64,000 bases of DNA from Haloferax mucosum ATCC BAA-1512 (GCF_000337815.1 NZ_AOLN01000001.1:124001-188000); one strand, 5' to 3'; shown: positions 55,308-63,898, counted from the stretch's first letter. Notes: generated from the letters alone by a model not told the origin. Made by a program: numbers and translations.

Positions 55308-55702
55308 TACCGTGTCCTCAGTCGTGGCTCGGGTGGTCCCCCAATATAAGTCTTTCTTCGACGCCCGTGAGACGAACCCGGCGCTGTCTTGCGATTTTCA
55401 AAATATGACTATTGGGTGGCTGAGCACGCGATTCGATAGGGCGTCGCGTGTCACTCTCCGAAGGGATTCGCATAAGTTATGGCGATTATCAGGGTGGCAT
55501 GCGCAGTACGTGCGCAGTGGTCGGCGGGCCATCGAGACCGAATCGACGACGGTGTTTGTCTGTCTGTTACCGTCTCTCTCGGATTGCTCCTCTTCGCTGG
55601 CACGTTCAGTCTCATCACCGCCGCCTCCGTGAGTATGCATCTCTCTGGCAACCCGCCGGCCGAACCACAAGACACGAAACCCCACCGGCGCGTAACGTAT
55701 GT
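55308..55702. other. 395-base gap, mostly empty
   Basis: Contains the promoter of the small gene to its left and possibly that of the DUF555 gene to its right. A plus-strand frame at 55479-55706 has a hydrophobic segment (VSLGLLLFAGTFSLITAAS) and a CATAAGTTATG box just before it, but the N-terminal part is not convincing. I see no RNA gene or repeat. Confidence 0.45.
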
Positions 55703-56062
55703 ATGAGCAACTATCTCGTAGCGATGGAGGCGGCCTGGTTGGTCCGGGACGTCGAGGACATCGACGACGCAATCGGCGTCGCAGTCAGCGAAGCCGGCAA
55801 GCGTCTCAACCAGAAGGACAAAGAGTACGTCGAAGTCGAAGTCGGCGCGACGCCGTGTCCCGCTTGCGGCGAACCGTTCGACTCCGCGTTCATCGCGGCC
55901 AACACCGCGCTCGTCGGACTGCTCCTCGAAATCAAGGTTTTCAACGCCGACGGCGAGAAACACGCCTCTCGCATCGCAAAGAGCGAAGTCGGCGGTGCCC
56001 TCCGTGACGTTCCCCTCGACGTCATCGACGTGATGGAGTTCGACGAAGAAGAAGAGCAGTAA
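55703..56062 (+). CDS. DUF555 (UPF0212) family protein
   Basis: 119 residues. The start MSNYLVAMEAAWLVRDVEDIDDAIGVAV is the family's, and CPACGEPF gives a lone CxxC that may bind metal or redox. The C-terminus is acidic (DVMEFDEEEEQ). Archaea-specific and of unknown function. No clear promoter box was seen upstream; two overlapping ATGs occur at 55699 and 55703, and only the second is in frame. Confidence 0.88.
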   Translation: MSNYLVAMEAAWLVRDVEDIDDAIGVAVSEAGKRLNQKDKEYVEVEVGATPCPACGEPFDSAFIAANTALVGLLLEIKVFNADGEKHASRIAKSEVGGALRDVPLDVIDVMEFDEEEEQ

Positions 56063-56199
56063 GCCGAAGCCGACGGCCACCGGCCGGGACACGCCGCGTC
56101 CTCACCGGTACGACACTCGATTTTCCGGTCAGACACTGAACCACACCGCACGGTAAGCGACCAGAAACCTTTTTCATAACCATGGGTTATCACAACGAC

Positions 56200-56739
56200 A
56201 TGGAACTCCCCACGCCGCAGGACCTCCGGGAACGCCGGAACTCGTTAGAACTGACGCAAAGCAAACTCGCCGACATGGCGGGTGTCTCTCAACCCCTCAT
56301 CGCTCGCATCGAAGGCGGTGACGTAGACCCGCGTCTCTCGACGCTTCGCCGCATCGTGGAGGCGTTAGACGAGGCTGAAGGTCGTATCGTCCGCGCCGAA
56401 GACATCATGAACACGACGGTCCGGAGCGTCGAACCCGACCACTCCGTGCGCGAGGCGCGCGACATCATGCTCGACGCCGGGTTCTCGCAGTTGCCGGTCA
56501 TCGAAAACGGTCGTCCGCTCGGCATCATCTCCAACGCCGACATCCGCCACGTACAGGAAGACAACGTCACCGACCGACCGGTGAACGAGGTGATGTCGGA
56601 AGGCGTCACCACGGTCGAACCCGACACGACGCTCGACGAAATCGGTGTCTACCTCGACCACAACTCGGCTATCATCGTCGTCGAGGGCGGCGAGACGGTC
56701 GGTATCATCACCGAAGCCGACATCGCCGCACACATCTAA
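56200..56739 (+). CDS. HTH-CBS regulator (XRE-type HTH plus two CBS domains)
   Basis: 179 residues. Residues 8-60 are an XRE helix-turn-helix (LELTQSKLADMAGVSQPLIARIEGGDVDP). Two CBS motifs follow at about 68-120 (DIMNTTVRSVEPDHSVREARDIMLDAGFSQLPVIENG) and 122-179 (VNEVMSEGVTTVEPDTTLDEI). CBS pairs bind adenosine nucleotides or SAM, so DNA binding may respond to energy state. The ATG at 56200 fits a TTTTTCA box at about 56169; an ATG six codons upstream is less likely. Its last four bases overlap the convergent P450 gene. Confidence 0.92.
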   Translation: MELPTPQDLRERRNSLELTQSKLADMAGVSQPLIARIEGGDVDPRLSTLRRIVEALDEAEGRIVRAEDIMNTTVRSVEPDHSVREARDIMLDAGFSQLPVIENGRPLGIISNADIRHVQEDNVTDRPVNEVMSEGVTTVEPDTTLDEIGVYLDHNSAIIVVEGGETVGIITEADIAAHI

Positions 56740-58037
56740 CGTCGGCGAACGACGAGCGGTGTCGGTCCCTTCGGTTGCGTCGTCATCTCCGGCGTAATCC
56801 CCAGCGGTGCATCGGTTCCCCAATCGAGTTCGAACTCCCGGAGAACCGCCGCAAGCACGATTTTCATCTCGGTGAGCGCGAAGGACCGCCCGAGGCAACT
56901 CCGCGGCCCGGCACCGAATGGGAGGTAGGCGTACGTCGGTCGGTCCCCGTCGCCGGTCCACCTTTCCGGGTCGAACGAGAGCGGGTCGTCGTACCAGCGC
57001 TCGTCGCGGTGGACACGGATGACCGAGAGGTGGATATCGACTCCCGCCGGAACCGTTCGCTCGCCGGTCGAAAGCGGTTTCGCCGTCTCGCGCGGAATCG
57101 TGTGAATCGGCGGATAGAGTCTGAGCGACTCTTTTATTACTCGTTCGAGGACGGGTAAGTGGCCGAGCGTTTCGGCGGTTATCGACTCTTCGCCGACGAC
57201 GCGGTCTACCTCCTCGACAGCCCGTTCACGTGCATCTGGATTCGTCGCCAACGCGTACAGTGTGAACGTGAGCGCCAGCGCCGTCGTCTCGTGACCGGCG
57301 AATATCATTCCGATAAGCTGGTCCTCTAGTGACTCGACCGTCGTCGGATACTCGCCGTCGATTCCGAGGGCGTCGGCGAGGCGTCTCGTGAGGCTCTCGT
57401 CGTCCGCCGTCTCGACGAGTCGTCGCACTTCCTCTCGAAGCGTTCGCTGTGCGCGCTCGAACCGGCGGCGACTCGGTGTCGGCATCCACGCGGGAAGTAC
57501 CCACGACGAGGGGGCGAACCGGGCGTTGAGACCGTCCGCGGCCCTACGGACTCGCTCGTCGCCGCCAATGTCGAGTTCGCGGCCGAGGATAGTCGCAAAG
57601 ACCACGTCTAGCGCCATCGCCTTCATCTCCGCTTCGAGTGAGAGCGTCCCCGAATCGGGCCACGTCGAAAGCCGTCGTTCGACCTGCCGATGCATCTCGG
57701 GTGCGTACTCGCTAATCTGTTCCCACCGAAAAAACGGGTCGAGTTCGGTCCGCTGTCGCCGCCACGCTGTTCCCTCCGACGAGATGGTCGCGTCACCGAA
57801 CGCGGCTTCGAACTCGTGTCCCTTGGTCACCGCGTCGCGTTCGGTGACGAGCGCTCGTTCGAAGTGGTCGGGGTGTGCGAGGACGTACAACGCTCCCATC
57901 CCGACCACGTCGAGTCCGACCGCATCCTCGACCCCGTGTGCTGTCAGGAGGTCGGCGACGAAGCCGAAGGGGTCGGTTGCAAACCCGACAGTGTGCCCGA
58001 GAAGCGGCGCTCCCGTCGGTGTCGGTGGTCGTATCAC
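56736..58037 (-). CDS. Cytochrome P450
   Basis: 433 residues from a GTG at 58037 (VIRPPTPTGAPLLGHT). The I-helix oxygen motif is AGHETTAL, the ExxR salt bridge is ESLRLYPP, and the heme loop is FGAGPRSCLGRSFA with its axial Cys. It most resembles bacterial CYP102/CYP174-like fatty-acid or carotenoid hydroxylases, but the substrate is unknown. A membrane anchor is absent. TATA-like bases 58061-58068 support the GTG over the TTG at 58052. Redox partners are not encoded nearby. Confidence 0.92.
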   Translation of the reverse strand: MIRPPTPTGAPLLGHTVGFATDPFGFVADLLTAHGVEDAVGLDVVGMGALYVLAHPDHFERALVTERDAVTKGHEFEAAFGDATISSEGTAWRRQRTELDPFFRWEQISEYAPEMHRQVERRLSTWPDSGTLSLEAEMKAMALDVVFATILGRELDIGGDERVRRAADGLNARFAPSSWVLPAWMPTPSRRRFERAQRTLREEVRRLVETADDESLTRRLADALGIDGEYPTTVESLEDQLIGMIFAGHETTALALTFTLYALATNPDARERAVEEVDRVVGEESITAETLGHLPVLERVIKESLRLYPPIHTIPRETAKPLSTGERTVPAGVDIHLSVIRVHRDERWYDDPLSFDPERWTGDGDRPTYAYLPFGAGPRSCLGRSFALTEMKIVLAAVLREFELDWGTDAPLGITPEMTTQPKGPTPLVVRRR

Positions 58038-58060
58038 ACGACACGATAGCAAAACGACAC

Positions 58061-58068
58061 ATATAATC
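58061..58068 (-). promoter_or_regulatory. TATA-like box of the P450 gene
   Basis: GATTATAT on the minus strand, centred about 27 bases before the GTG at 58037. The surrounding 50 bases are strongly AT-rich. Confidence 0.5.
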
Positions 58069-58101
58069 TTATTTGAAATTTATGTAATAGGTTCTGACTG
58101 A

Positions 58102-59079
58102 CTATTTAAGATCGAGACTGCGAATCGAGACGCCGTCACCTGATTCGACGCGACCGATGACGCGGCCGTCGGTGGCTTCGACGAGCGCGTTCGCGTTCGA
58201 CTCGGGAACTGCGGCGACGAATCCGGTTCCCATGTTGAACGTCTTGTGCATCTCTTCGTCCGAGACGCCGCCGCGGGTCTGGACGAACTCGAAGATTGGG
58301 TGCGGGTCGAAGGCGTCGTCGATGGCGTAGTGGAACTCGCCCATGCGTTCGAGGTTGGTCCACCCGCCGCCGGTGATGTGGGCCGCGGCGTTCGTCTCGG
58401 CCGCGCGGAGGTCGTCGAGCAGGTACGTGTAGAGACGCGTCGGTTCGAGGAGCGCTTCGCCGACGGTCTCGTAGTCGTCGCCGTCCCACGTGTCGTCGTA
58501 GTCGCCGTCTGACGTGGCGGCTTTTCGGGCCAGCGTGAGTCCGTTCGAGTGGATACCAGACGACGGGAACCCGACGAGAACGTCGCCAACGTCCGCTTCG
58601 CCGGGGAAGATGGCGTCTTTCTTCGACAGTCCGGCGCAGGTTCCGGCGAGGTCGAGTCCGTTGATGACTTCGGGCATGACGGCCGTCTCGCCGCCGACGA
58701 GTTCGATGTTGGCCGCTTCGGCACCGGCGGCGAGTCCCTGTCCGACCTGTTCGGCGAACGTTTCATCCGGGTTGTCAACCGCGAGGTAATCAACGAAGGC
58801 GACCGGGCGGACGCCCGCGGCGACGAGGTCGTTCGCGTTCATTGCGATACAGTCGATGCCGACCGTCGAGTAGTCGCCGAGGGCTTCTGCGACGAGGAGC
58901 TTCGTCCCCACGCCATCGGTTGCGAGTCCGAGATAGCGGTCGCCGATGTCGAGCAGTCCGGCGTAGTCGCCCGACCCGCCGCCGACCTGCGCGACGAGCG
59001 CCGCCGTCGCGGCCTCGCTCGCCTCGATATCGACGCCCGCGTCGGCGTAGGTCATCCCTTCGGAATCGTCGTTCGTCAT
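58102..59079 (-). CDS. purM: Phosphoribosylformylglycinamidine cyclo-ligase
   Basis: 325 residues. Family blocks: MTYADAGVDIEASE, GLATDGVGTKLLVAEA (ATP/substrate loop), CIAMNANDLVAAGVRPVAFVDYLA, LVGGETAVMPEVI and GFPSSGIHSNGLTLAR. It closes the imidazole ring of AIR in purine synthesis with ATP. Its TATA box TTTTATATTT (minus strand, 59101-59110) is one of the clearest in the window, 26 bases before the ATG. The next gene downstream on this strand is the P450. Confidence 0.97.
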   Translation of the reverse strand: MTNDDSEGMTYADAGVDIEASEAATAALVAQVGGGSGDYAGLLDIGDRYLGLATDGVGTKLLVAEALGDYSTVGIDCIAMNANDLVAAGVRPVAFVDYLAVDNPDETFAEQVGQGLAAGAEAANIELVGGETAVMPEVINGLDLAGTCAGLSKKDAIFPGEADVGDVLVGFPSSGIHSNGLTLARKAATSDGDYDDTWDGDDYETVGEALLEPTRLYTYLLDDLRAAETNAAAHITGGGWTNLERMGEFHYAIDDAFDPHPIFEFVQTRGGVSDEEMHKTFNMGTGFVAAVPESNANALVEATDGRVIGRVESGDGVSIRSLDLK

Positions 59080-59110
59080 GTTCGTGTACGAGATAGGCCG
59101 AAATATAAAA

Positions 59111-59483
59111 TCACAGGGTCCAATTCATCCACGTTCTCGCATATGTTCGGTTGTGGGTATCGTTCCACTGCTCGCGCGCCGAGTTTCGTCCTCCGTGTTA
59201 CCCGACACAAAACCGCGACGCGCGCGGCGTTTTGCACCGCCTTCTGCGGCACATTCTCACCGGTTCGTGTGCGACACAACGCCAACCCAGAGATAATTGC
59301 CGGGTTATCTGAAAAACCACGAGAAGTGATTATAAAACTTTTCGGACTCTCTGAATCGTTTGTAAAACGTTACTAAAGAGAAACGTTCGGTGTCGGAGGT
59401 CCCTGAAGGGTCCGAAAAGAATGCGAATTCACGGTAACGCTCAACCCCTTATATGATGGTCCCCGTTCTATGCAGAAGTGACG
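59111..59483. other. Gap upstream of the 78-residue membrane protein, possible small RNA
   Basis: About 370 bases with no supported protein. An AT-rich box (GATTATAAAACTTTT, 59330-59344) is followed by repeated AACGTT sequences near 59366 and 59388 that may be a hairpin or binding site. TATA CTTATATG at 59448-59455 belongs to the gene that follows. A small RNA from about 59360 is possible but unproven. Confidence 0.35.
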
Positions 59484-59720
59484 ATGTCCGGAATCCCCTC
59501 CACGTCCGACTCGGTCACACTGGACTCTGCATCGACGCTCGGTCGCATCGCCTTCGAACCAGTCGAAACCATCGCGTTCTGGTCGGCAGTTGCGCTCCCC
59601 CTCGTGTACCTGCCCCTGCTCGCGGGCGGTTTCGAGTCAGGTCAATTCACTCTGTTCATCGGTCTAATCGCCCTCCACGTGGCTATGCTCGCTCTCGGAC
59701 GCGGGCACGGACAGGAGTGA
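59484..59720 (+). CDS. Two-helix membrane protein of 78 residues
   Basis: Starts MSGIPSTSDSVTLDSAST. Two hydrophobic helices (ETIAFWSAVALPLVYLPLLAGGF and FTLFIGLIALHVAMLALGRG) follow a polar N-terminus. A CTTATATG box centred near 59451 gives a transcript start at about 59478, where a GTG two codons upstream could also be the start. No family recognised. Confidence 0.7.
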   Translation: MSGIPSTSDSVTLDSASTLGRIAFEPVETIAFWSAVALPLVYLPLLAGGFESGQFTLFIGLIALHVAMLALGRGHGQE

Positions 59721-59900
59721 GACGACGGCGACACCGCGACGCGGACCGCGCTCGACTGCAACGCACGCCCCTCCCGGATTCGTCTCGGTACCCGCAGACG
59801 TCCCGGCCCTCCACACGTGGCGTCACCTCCCGCAACTCCTCGAATCGCACCCGACCGACCTGCCCCTCGTTCCCCTCCGGTTCCCCGCCCCCTATCTAAT

Positions 59901-59945
59901 CGCCCTCCCTGCCCAACCCCTCCCAACCCCTCCTCCCTGCCCAAC
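59901..59945 (-). repeat. Repeated G-run block, G-quadruplex-forming candidate
   Basis: On the minus strand this segment has eight runs of three or four Gs separated by one to five bases. It is built from repeats: CTCCCTGCCCAAC at 59905-59917 and 59933-59945 (plus strand), with CCCAACCCCT twice in tandem at 59912-59931. Runs of this spacing fold into G-quadruplexes in DNA or RNA. It lies 260 bases after the M50 protease stop on the same strand, so it could form in that transcript's 3' end. Confidence 0.65.
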
Positions 59946-59951
59946 TTTTTT
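59946..59951 (+). terminator. Run of six Ts, possible terminator of the 59484 gene
   Basis: TTTTTT follows the C-rich block directly. Archaeal RNA polymerase stops at U-runs, so a plus-strand transcript could end here. Inferred from sequence only. Confidence 0.35.
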
Positions 59952-60010
59952 ACTCATTCACTCGACCCTGTATCGTCCTCAATTGCCCTCGTCCCTCCGT
60001 GTATCCACGC

Positions 60011-60034
60011 TCACTCACTCACTCACCCACTCAC
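60011..60034. repeat. TCAC tetranucleotide microsatellite
   Basis: Several copies of TCAC, slightly interrupted, in the pyrimidine-rich gap. Uncommon in this genome's style of sequence and likely a slippage product. Confidence 0.6.
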
Positions 60035-60204
60035 ACGCCCTCCCCGACTTTTCTACTTCGACGTTCCCGTCACGTTCCCGAACCATCCCTCACGCCACAG
60101 CGGCGGCTCTTGGTCGGAGCATCCTTTCCGGACAGTCGAGGGCTGGTCGTTTCGAGTCCGCAAAAAGAGAGACCCGCCGAGAGACAAGAAGAACGCTCCT
60201 GCGC

Positions 60205-60828
60205 TCAGATGCCGACGAACAAGAGAAGCGCGACGGTGAGAACGACCGAGACGCCGAGAACTCCCCCGAAGACGGGCGTGCTCCACGCTTTGACCGTTCG
60301 GCCGTCGAGCGACCCGAAGGGAAGCATGTTGAACGCCGCGAGGAAGGCGTTGATAACCAGTCCTCGCGCGCCGACGAGTTGTACTACTTCGGACCCGCCG
60401 AGCAGGCCAACGACGTACACCGGCGCGAACGCGACGAGGAGAAGCAGGTTCGTCACTGGTCCGGCGAGAGCGATGAGACCGTGTTCGCGCTCGGTGAGCA
60501 TTCCGCGGTGGTAGACCGCGCCCGGCGCGGCGAAGATAAAGCCGATGAGCGCGCTCATGACGGCGATTCCGAGCATGCCGTAATCCGCGCGGAACTCGGC
60601 TATCTGGTCGAATCTGATAGCGACGACCTTGTGTGCGACTTCGTGGAGGAGGAACCCGACACCGGCGGTGAGCAGGCTCACGATAAGCGCGAGACCGAAC
60701 GACCCGTTCAGAAGTAATGCGAGCGCGCGATTGCCGCCACCGGCGAAGAAGATGGCGAACGCGAGTCCGAGCGCGAGCCACGCGACCACGAGGTCACGGA
60801 GTTCGCGCGAGGAGAACGTGACGTTCAC
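60205..60828 (-). CDS. M50 family membrane metalloprotease (site-2-protease-like)
   Basis: 207 residues with about five or six hydrophobic helices. The zinc motif is HEVAH (His62, Glu63, His66) inside the membrane helix; a third ligand, Asp175, lies in NMLPFGSLDGRTV. This is the minimal S2P fold, which cuts transmembrane segments of substrates such as anchored regulators. No PDZ or CBS domain. Its ATG overlaps the stop of the TraB-like gene by four bases, so translation is coupled. Confidence 0.92.
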   Translation of the reverse strand: MNVTFSSRELRDLVVAWLALGLAFAIFFAGGGNRALALLLNGSFGLALIVSLLTAGVGFLLHEVAHKVVAIRFDQIAEFRADYGMLGIAVMSALIGFIFAAPGAVYHRGMLTEREHGLIALAGPVTNLLLLVAFAPVYVVGLLGGSEVVQLVGARGLVINAFLAAFNMLPFGSLDGRTVKAWSTPVFGGVLGVSVVLTVALLLFVGI

Positions 60829-62504
60829 GTGAACGTCCTCCAGATGAGGTCGGCGCTGTTACGCGCGCCTTCGAACATCAGATTCGCCACGCCCGACGCG
60901 CCGCCGAGGTCGGCCGCGATGACGGGAATGACGTACGTCACGAAGAGGAAGCTTGCGATGATGCTCCCGATGTTCGTCATGGCGACGACCATGATGAGCT
61001 TGAAAAGCGGCACGTCGAGCATCTGCCCGACGAGTTCGGGAATCGGCGTCTCCTCGTCCGAGAGCAGTTCGTTGAGCGTCCCGATGTCGCCGACGTTGAT
61101 GGGCGTGTGCCGAAGTTCGACGTAGCCGGTGAACCAACCAGGTGCGAGAAGTGGGTTGATGGAAGTCATCCACGCGACGAGACCGCCGACGAGCGCGCCG
61201 CTCCAGCGCGCCCCGGCGACTTTGGCGAGCGTACCGGCGAAGAGACCATTGATGAGAAACCACGCACCGAAGATGGTCAGGAGGCGCTCGTTGCTGATGC
61301 CGGCCATCGCAAGGAGGATGAAAAAGCCGATGAAGACTGCAGTGACGCCGAATCCGATTAGCTTGCCCCACGGAAAGCCGTCTTTCTCGGCGACGCCGAC
61401 GAGCGAGTCCATCGGCGGCAACGTCTCCGGTTGCTGGAGGTAGTTTTCGATGCCGGCCTTGTGACCCGCGCCGACGACGGCGACGACGTCGGCTCCCGAC
61501 TGCCGGAGCGCGATGAGTTTGTGCGCGATATACGCGTCGCGCTCGTCGATGAGCGCCTCAGCGCCGCCGGGGCTGAACCGACGGAATTCCTCCATCATGG
61601 CGGAAACAACGTCGCCGTCGGTGAGGTCTGCCATCTCGTATTCCTCGTAGTCTTGGTCCTCCGCGGTGGGGGCGAACAGACCGAGGACGTTCAGTAGCGT
61701 TCCGGCAACGATGCCGACGACGACGCCGCTGAGAATCCCGATGACGAGACTGCCGACGATAGCGGTGCCGAGGTCCTTGAGAATCAGCGTGACGAGACCG
61801 GTTCCGACACCGAGACCGAAACTAAGGATGATACCCAGCGCCGCACCACCGCTGAGACCGGCAAGAAGTGCGTCGTCACCGTCGAGATAGAACGACGCGA
61901 CCGTATAGAGCATGTACGAGGTGGCCGCACCGACGACCGCGGCGGTGGCAGTTCGCGTCAGGATGAGGTCGGTGATACCGATAGCACCGCCGTAGAGACC
62001 CACGAGCGGGCCGAGAACGACGCCCGCGGCGATGCCGAACACGACGCCGACACCGCGAGCGTCCGCGAAGCCGAACAGCAACTCGCCGGCCATCTGCATC
62101 TTTTCGACGAGTCCCATCCGCCGCCAGAAGCGTTGGATGGTCGTCTGAATATTTCGGTCCACGAGCGCCACGTCGATGCCGTGTGACTCGGCGGTCTCGA
62201 CCGCGGCGAGCATGTCTGCACCGGGCTGTACGTCGAATTTTTCTCCCATCTGCGCTTGGACGTACGACAGCATCCAGTAGGCGATAAATTGGAAGACGGT
62301 GTTACCGCGAAGGAGGTCGCTCGCTTCGATATCTTCCGGGGACCCGCCTTTCAACTGACGATAGCGTCCTTCGTCGAGTTCGACCGCGACAACGTCCGGT
62401 TGCTCCGCTTCGATGGTCTCTTCGACCTCACGGACGCTGTCGGCCGAGACGTGGGCCGTGCCGACGACGCGGACGTGGCCCTCGCCGGGCGACGAATCGT
62501 TCAT
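60825..62504 (-). CDS. TraB/PrgY-type membrane protein
   Basis: 559 residues. The soluble TraB domain opens with VRVVGTAHVSADSVREVEE and includes VDRNIQTTIQRFWRRMG; VVAVVGAGHKAGIENYL follows later. Unusually, a cluster of hydrophobic helices (about 175-285) splits the domain, and a further four to six helices fill the C-terminal third. PrgY in Enterococcus limits pheromone activity, perhaps by proteolysis; the TIKI family shares the fold. Substrate unknown. The ATG at 62504 is fixed by the TATA-like box at 62528-62533. Confidence 0.88.
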   Translation of the reverse strand: MNDSSPGEGHVRVVGTAHVSADSVREVEETIEAEQPDVVAVELDEGRYRQLKGGSPEDIEASDLLRGNTVFQFIAYWMLSYVQAQMGEKFDVQPGADMLAAVETAESHGIDVALVDRNIQTTIQRFWRRMGLVEKMQMAGELLFGFADARGVGVVFGIAAGVVLGPLVGLYGGAIGITDLILTRTATAAVVGAATSYMLYTVASFYLDGDDALLAGLSGGAALGIILSFGLGVGTGLVTLILKDLGTAIVGSLVIGILSGVVVGIVAGTLLNVLGLFAPTAEDQDYEEYEMADLTDGDVVSAMMEEFRRFSPGGAEALIDERDAYIAHKLIALRQSGADVVAVVGAGHKAGIENYLQQPETLPPMDSLVGVAEKDGFPWGKLIGFGVTAVFIGFFILLAMAGISNERLLTIFGAWFLINGLFAGTLAKVAGARWSGALVGGLVAWMTSINPLLAPGWFTGYVELRHTPINVGDIGTLNELLSDEETPIPELVGQMLDVPLFKLIMVVAMTNIGSIIASFLFVTYVIPVIAADLGGASGVANLMFEGARNSADLIWRTFT

Positions 62505-62527
62505 CGCCGGGTGTACCGGCCCACGAC

Positions 62528-62533
62528 TTTTAT
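62528..62533. promoter_or_regulatory. Shared TATA-like box between divergent genes
   Basis: TTTTAT on the plus strand reads ATAAAA on the minus strand. Its centre is about 27 bases from the ATG at 62504 (minus) and about 27 bases from the ATG at 62558 (plus). One element is correctly placed for leaderless transcripts in both directions. Confidence 0.6.
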
Positions 62534-62557
62534 CCGTGTCGGCATCTCCCACGAATC

Positions 62558-63898
62558 ATGCAGGGATTCGACGCACGAACCCCGACATCCGACCACGAGG
62601 CCGCAATCGACTGCCTGCGGGCCGGCGTCGAAGCCGTTCTCCCGGAGCGAGTCGTCCACGAGTCGGTTTCGCTCGACGGTGACGCGCTCACGGTCGCAGA
62701 CGCGACGTACGACCTCTCGGTCTACGACCGCCTCCTCGTCGTCGGCGGCGGGAAAGCGACCGACGGCATCGCGGACGCGCTCGAATCTATCCTCGGCGAC
62801 CGAATCGACGCCGGTGTCGTCGTGACGCCACGACGCCCTGATGAGACCGCGCACGACGACGCACATCGAATCGAACGTCTCCCCGGCGACCACCCGGTTC
62901 CGTCCGCCCGCGGCGTCGAAAGCACGACTCGACTCGTCTCTCTCCTCTCGGACCTCGACGAACGAACGCTCGTTCTCGTCGCCGTCACCGGTGGTGCGAG
63001 CGCGGTCCTCCCCGCACCGGCCGACGGCATCCCGCTTTCGGACCTTCGGGAGACGACCGACCGACTCCTCGAAAGCGGAGCTGAAATTCACGACCTCAAC
63101 GCGGTCAGGAAACACCTCTCGACGCTCAAAGGCGGCGGTCTCGCCAGACTCGCCGCGCCCGCGACGGTTGTCGGACTCGTCCTCTCGGACGTCGTCGGAA
63201 ACGACCTCGGCGTCATCGCCTCGGGACCGACCGCGCCCGACGAGACGACCTACGACGACGCCCTCGACGTGCTCGACCGGTTCGACCTCGACGTGCCGCG
63301 GGCGGTGAGAACCCACCTCGCCCGCGGGTCGGCCGGCGAACGACCGGAGACGCCATCCCCCGGCGATTCGGTGTTCGAGCGCGTCACGAACCACGTGCTC
63401 GCGGACACGTTCACGGCCCTCGACGCCGCCCGCGACGTGGCCCGCGACCGCGGCTACGACACGCTCGTACTCTCGTCTAGCGTGCGCGGCGAGGCCCGAG
63501 AGGCGGCGAAAACCCACGTCGCCGTCGTGGAAGAAGTTGTGGCGACCGGGAACCCAATCGACGCGCCCGCAGTGATTCTCTCCGGCGGCGAGTGTACCGT
63601 GACCGTCCGCGGTGACGGGTCCGGCGGCCCGAACCTCGAATTTTGCCTCGCCGCCGCGCCGGAACTGCCTGCGCGCGCCGTTCTCGCCAGCATCGACAGC
63701 GACGGCCGCGACGGTGGAACCGACGTGGCTGGCGCAATCGTCGATGCGGACACGGTTTCTGAGCGCGCCGCGCGCGCCGCGTTGGCGAACAACGACGCAC
63801 TGCCGAAGCTCCGCGACGCAGACGCGCTCGTCAGGTCGGGCGCGACGGGAACGAACGTCAACGATTTGCGGGTGTTGGTCGTCGGCGCGGGCGAGTGA
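62558..63898 (+). CDS. Glycerate 2-kinase (DUF4147/MOFRL family)
   Basis: 446 residues. N-terminal DUF4147 domain with VVGGGKATDGIADAL, LVAVTGGASAVLPAP and LSTLKGGGLARL; C-terminal MOFRL domain with VILSGGECTVTVRGDGSGGPNLEF and SIDSDGRDGGTDVAGAIVD. This pattern is that of glycerate 2-kinases of the archaeal branched Entner-Doudoroff route, which make 2-phosphoglycerate. Haloarchaea mainly use a semi-phosphorylative version, so the enzyme may serve glycerate from other sources. Confidence 0.92.
   Translation: MQGFDARTPTSDHEAAIDCLRAGVEAVLPERVVHESVSLDGDALTVADATYDLSVYDRLLVVGGGKATDGIADALESILGDRIDAGVVVTPRRPDETAHDDAHRIERLPGDHPVPSARGVESTTRLVSLLSDLDERTLVLVAVTGGASAVLPAPADGIPLSDLRETTDRLLESGAEIHDLNAVRKHLSTLKGGGLARLAAPATVVGLVLSDVVGNDLGVIASGPTAPDETTYDDALDVLDRFDLDVPRAVRTHLARGSAGERPETPSPGDSVFERVTNHVLADTFTALDAARDVARDRGYDTLVLSSSVRGEAREAAKTHVAVVEEVVATGNPIDAPAVILSGGECTVTVRGDGSGGPNLEFCLAAAPELPARAVLASIDSDGRDGGTDVAGAIVDADTVSERAARAALANNDALPKLRDADALVRSGATGTNVNDLRVLVVGAGE

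Larger units (their letters stand above)
59721..60204. other. 484-base gene-free, pyrimidine-rich gap
   Basis: The plus strand from about 59760 to 60100 is dominated by C and T; in the 60 bases from 59881 I count 11 purines. Open frames in it are proline/serine/threonine-rich artefacts of that bias. It holds the G-rich repeat block described separately, a run of six Ts (59946-59951) and a TCAC microsatellite (60011-60034). It separates two convergent genes. Confidence 0.7.

Noticed and set aside
55479-55706. 75-residue plus-strand frame with a hydrophobic segment
   Set aside because: The N-terminal part does not look coding, it overlaps the start of the DUF555 gene, and the best-looking pieces are in different frames. 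Left as part of the gap.
59817-60717. Three overlapping plus-strand frames of 140-244 residues
   Set aside because: They come from the pyrimidine-rich gap (Pro/Ser/Thr/His repeats) and the antisense of the M50 protease gene; no domain or promoter fits.
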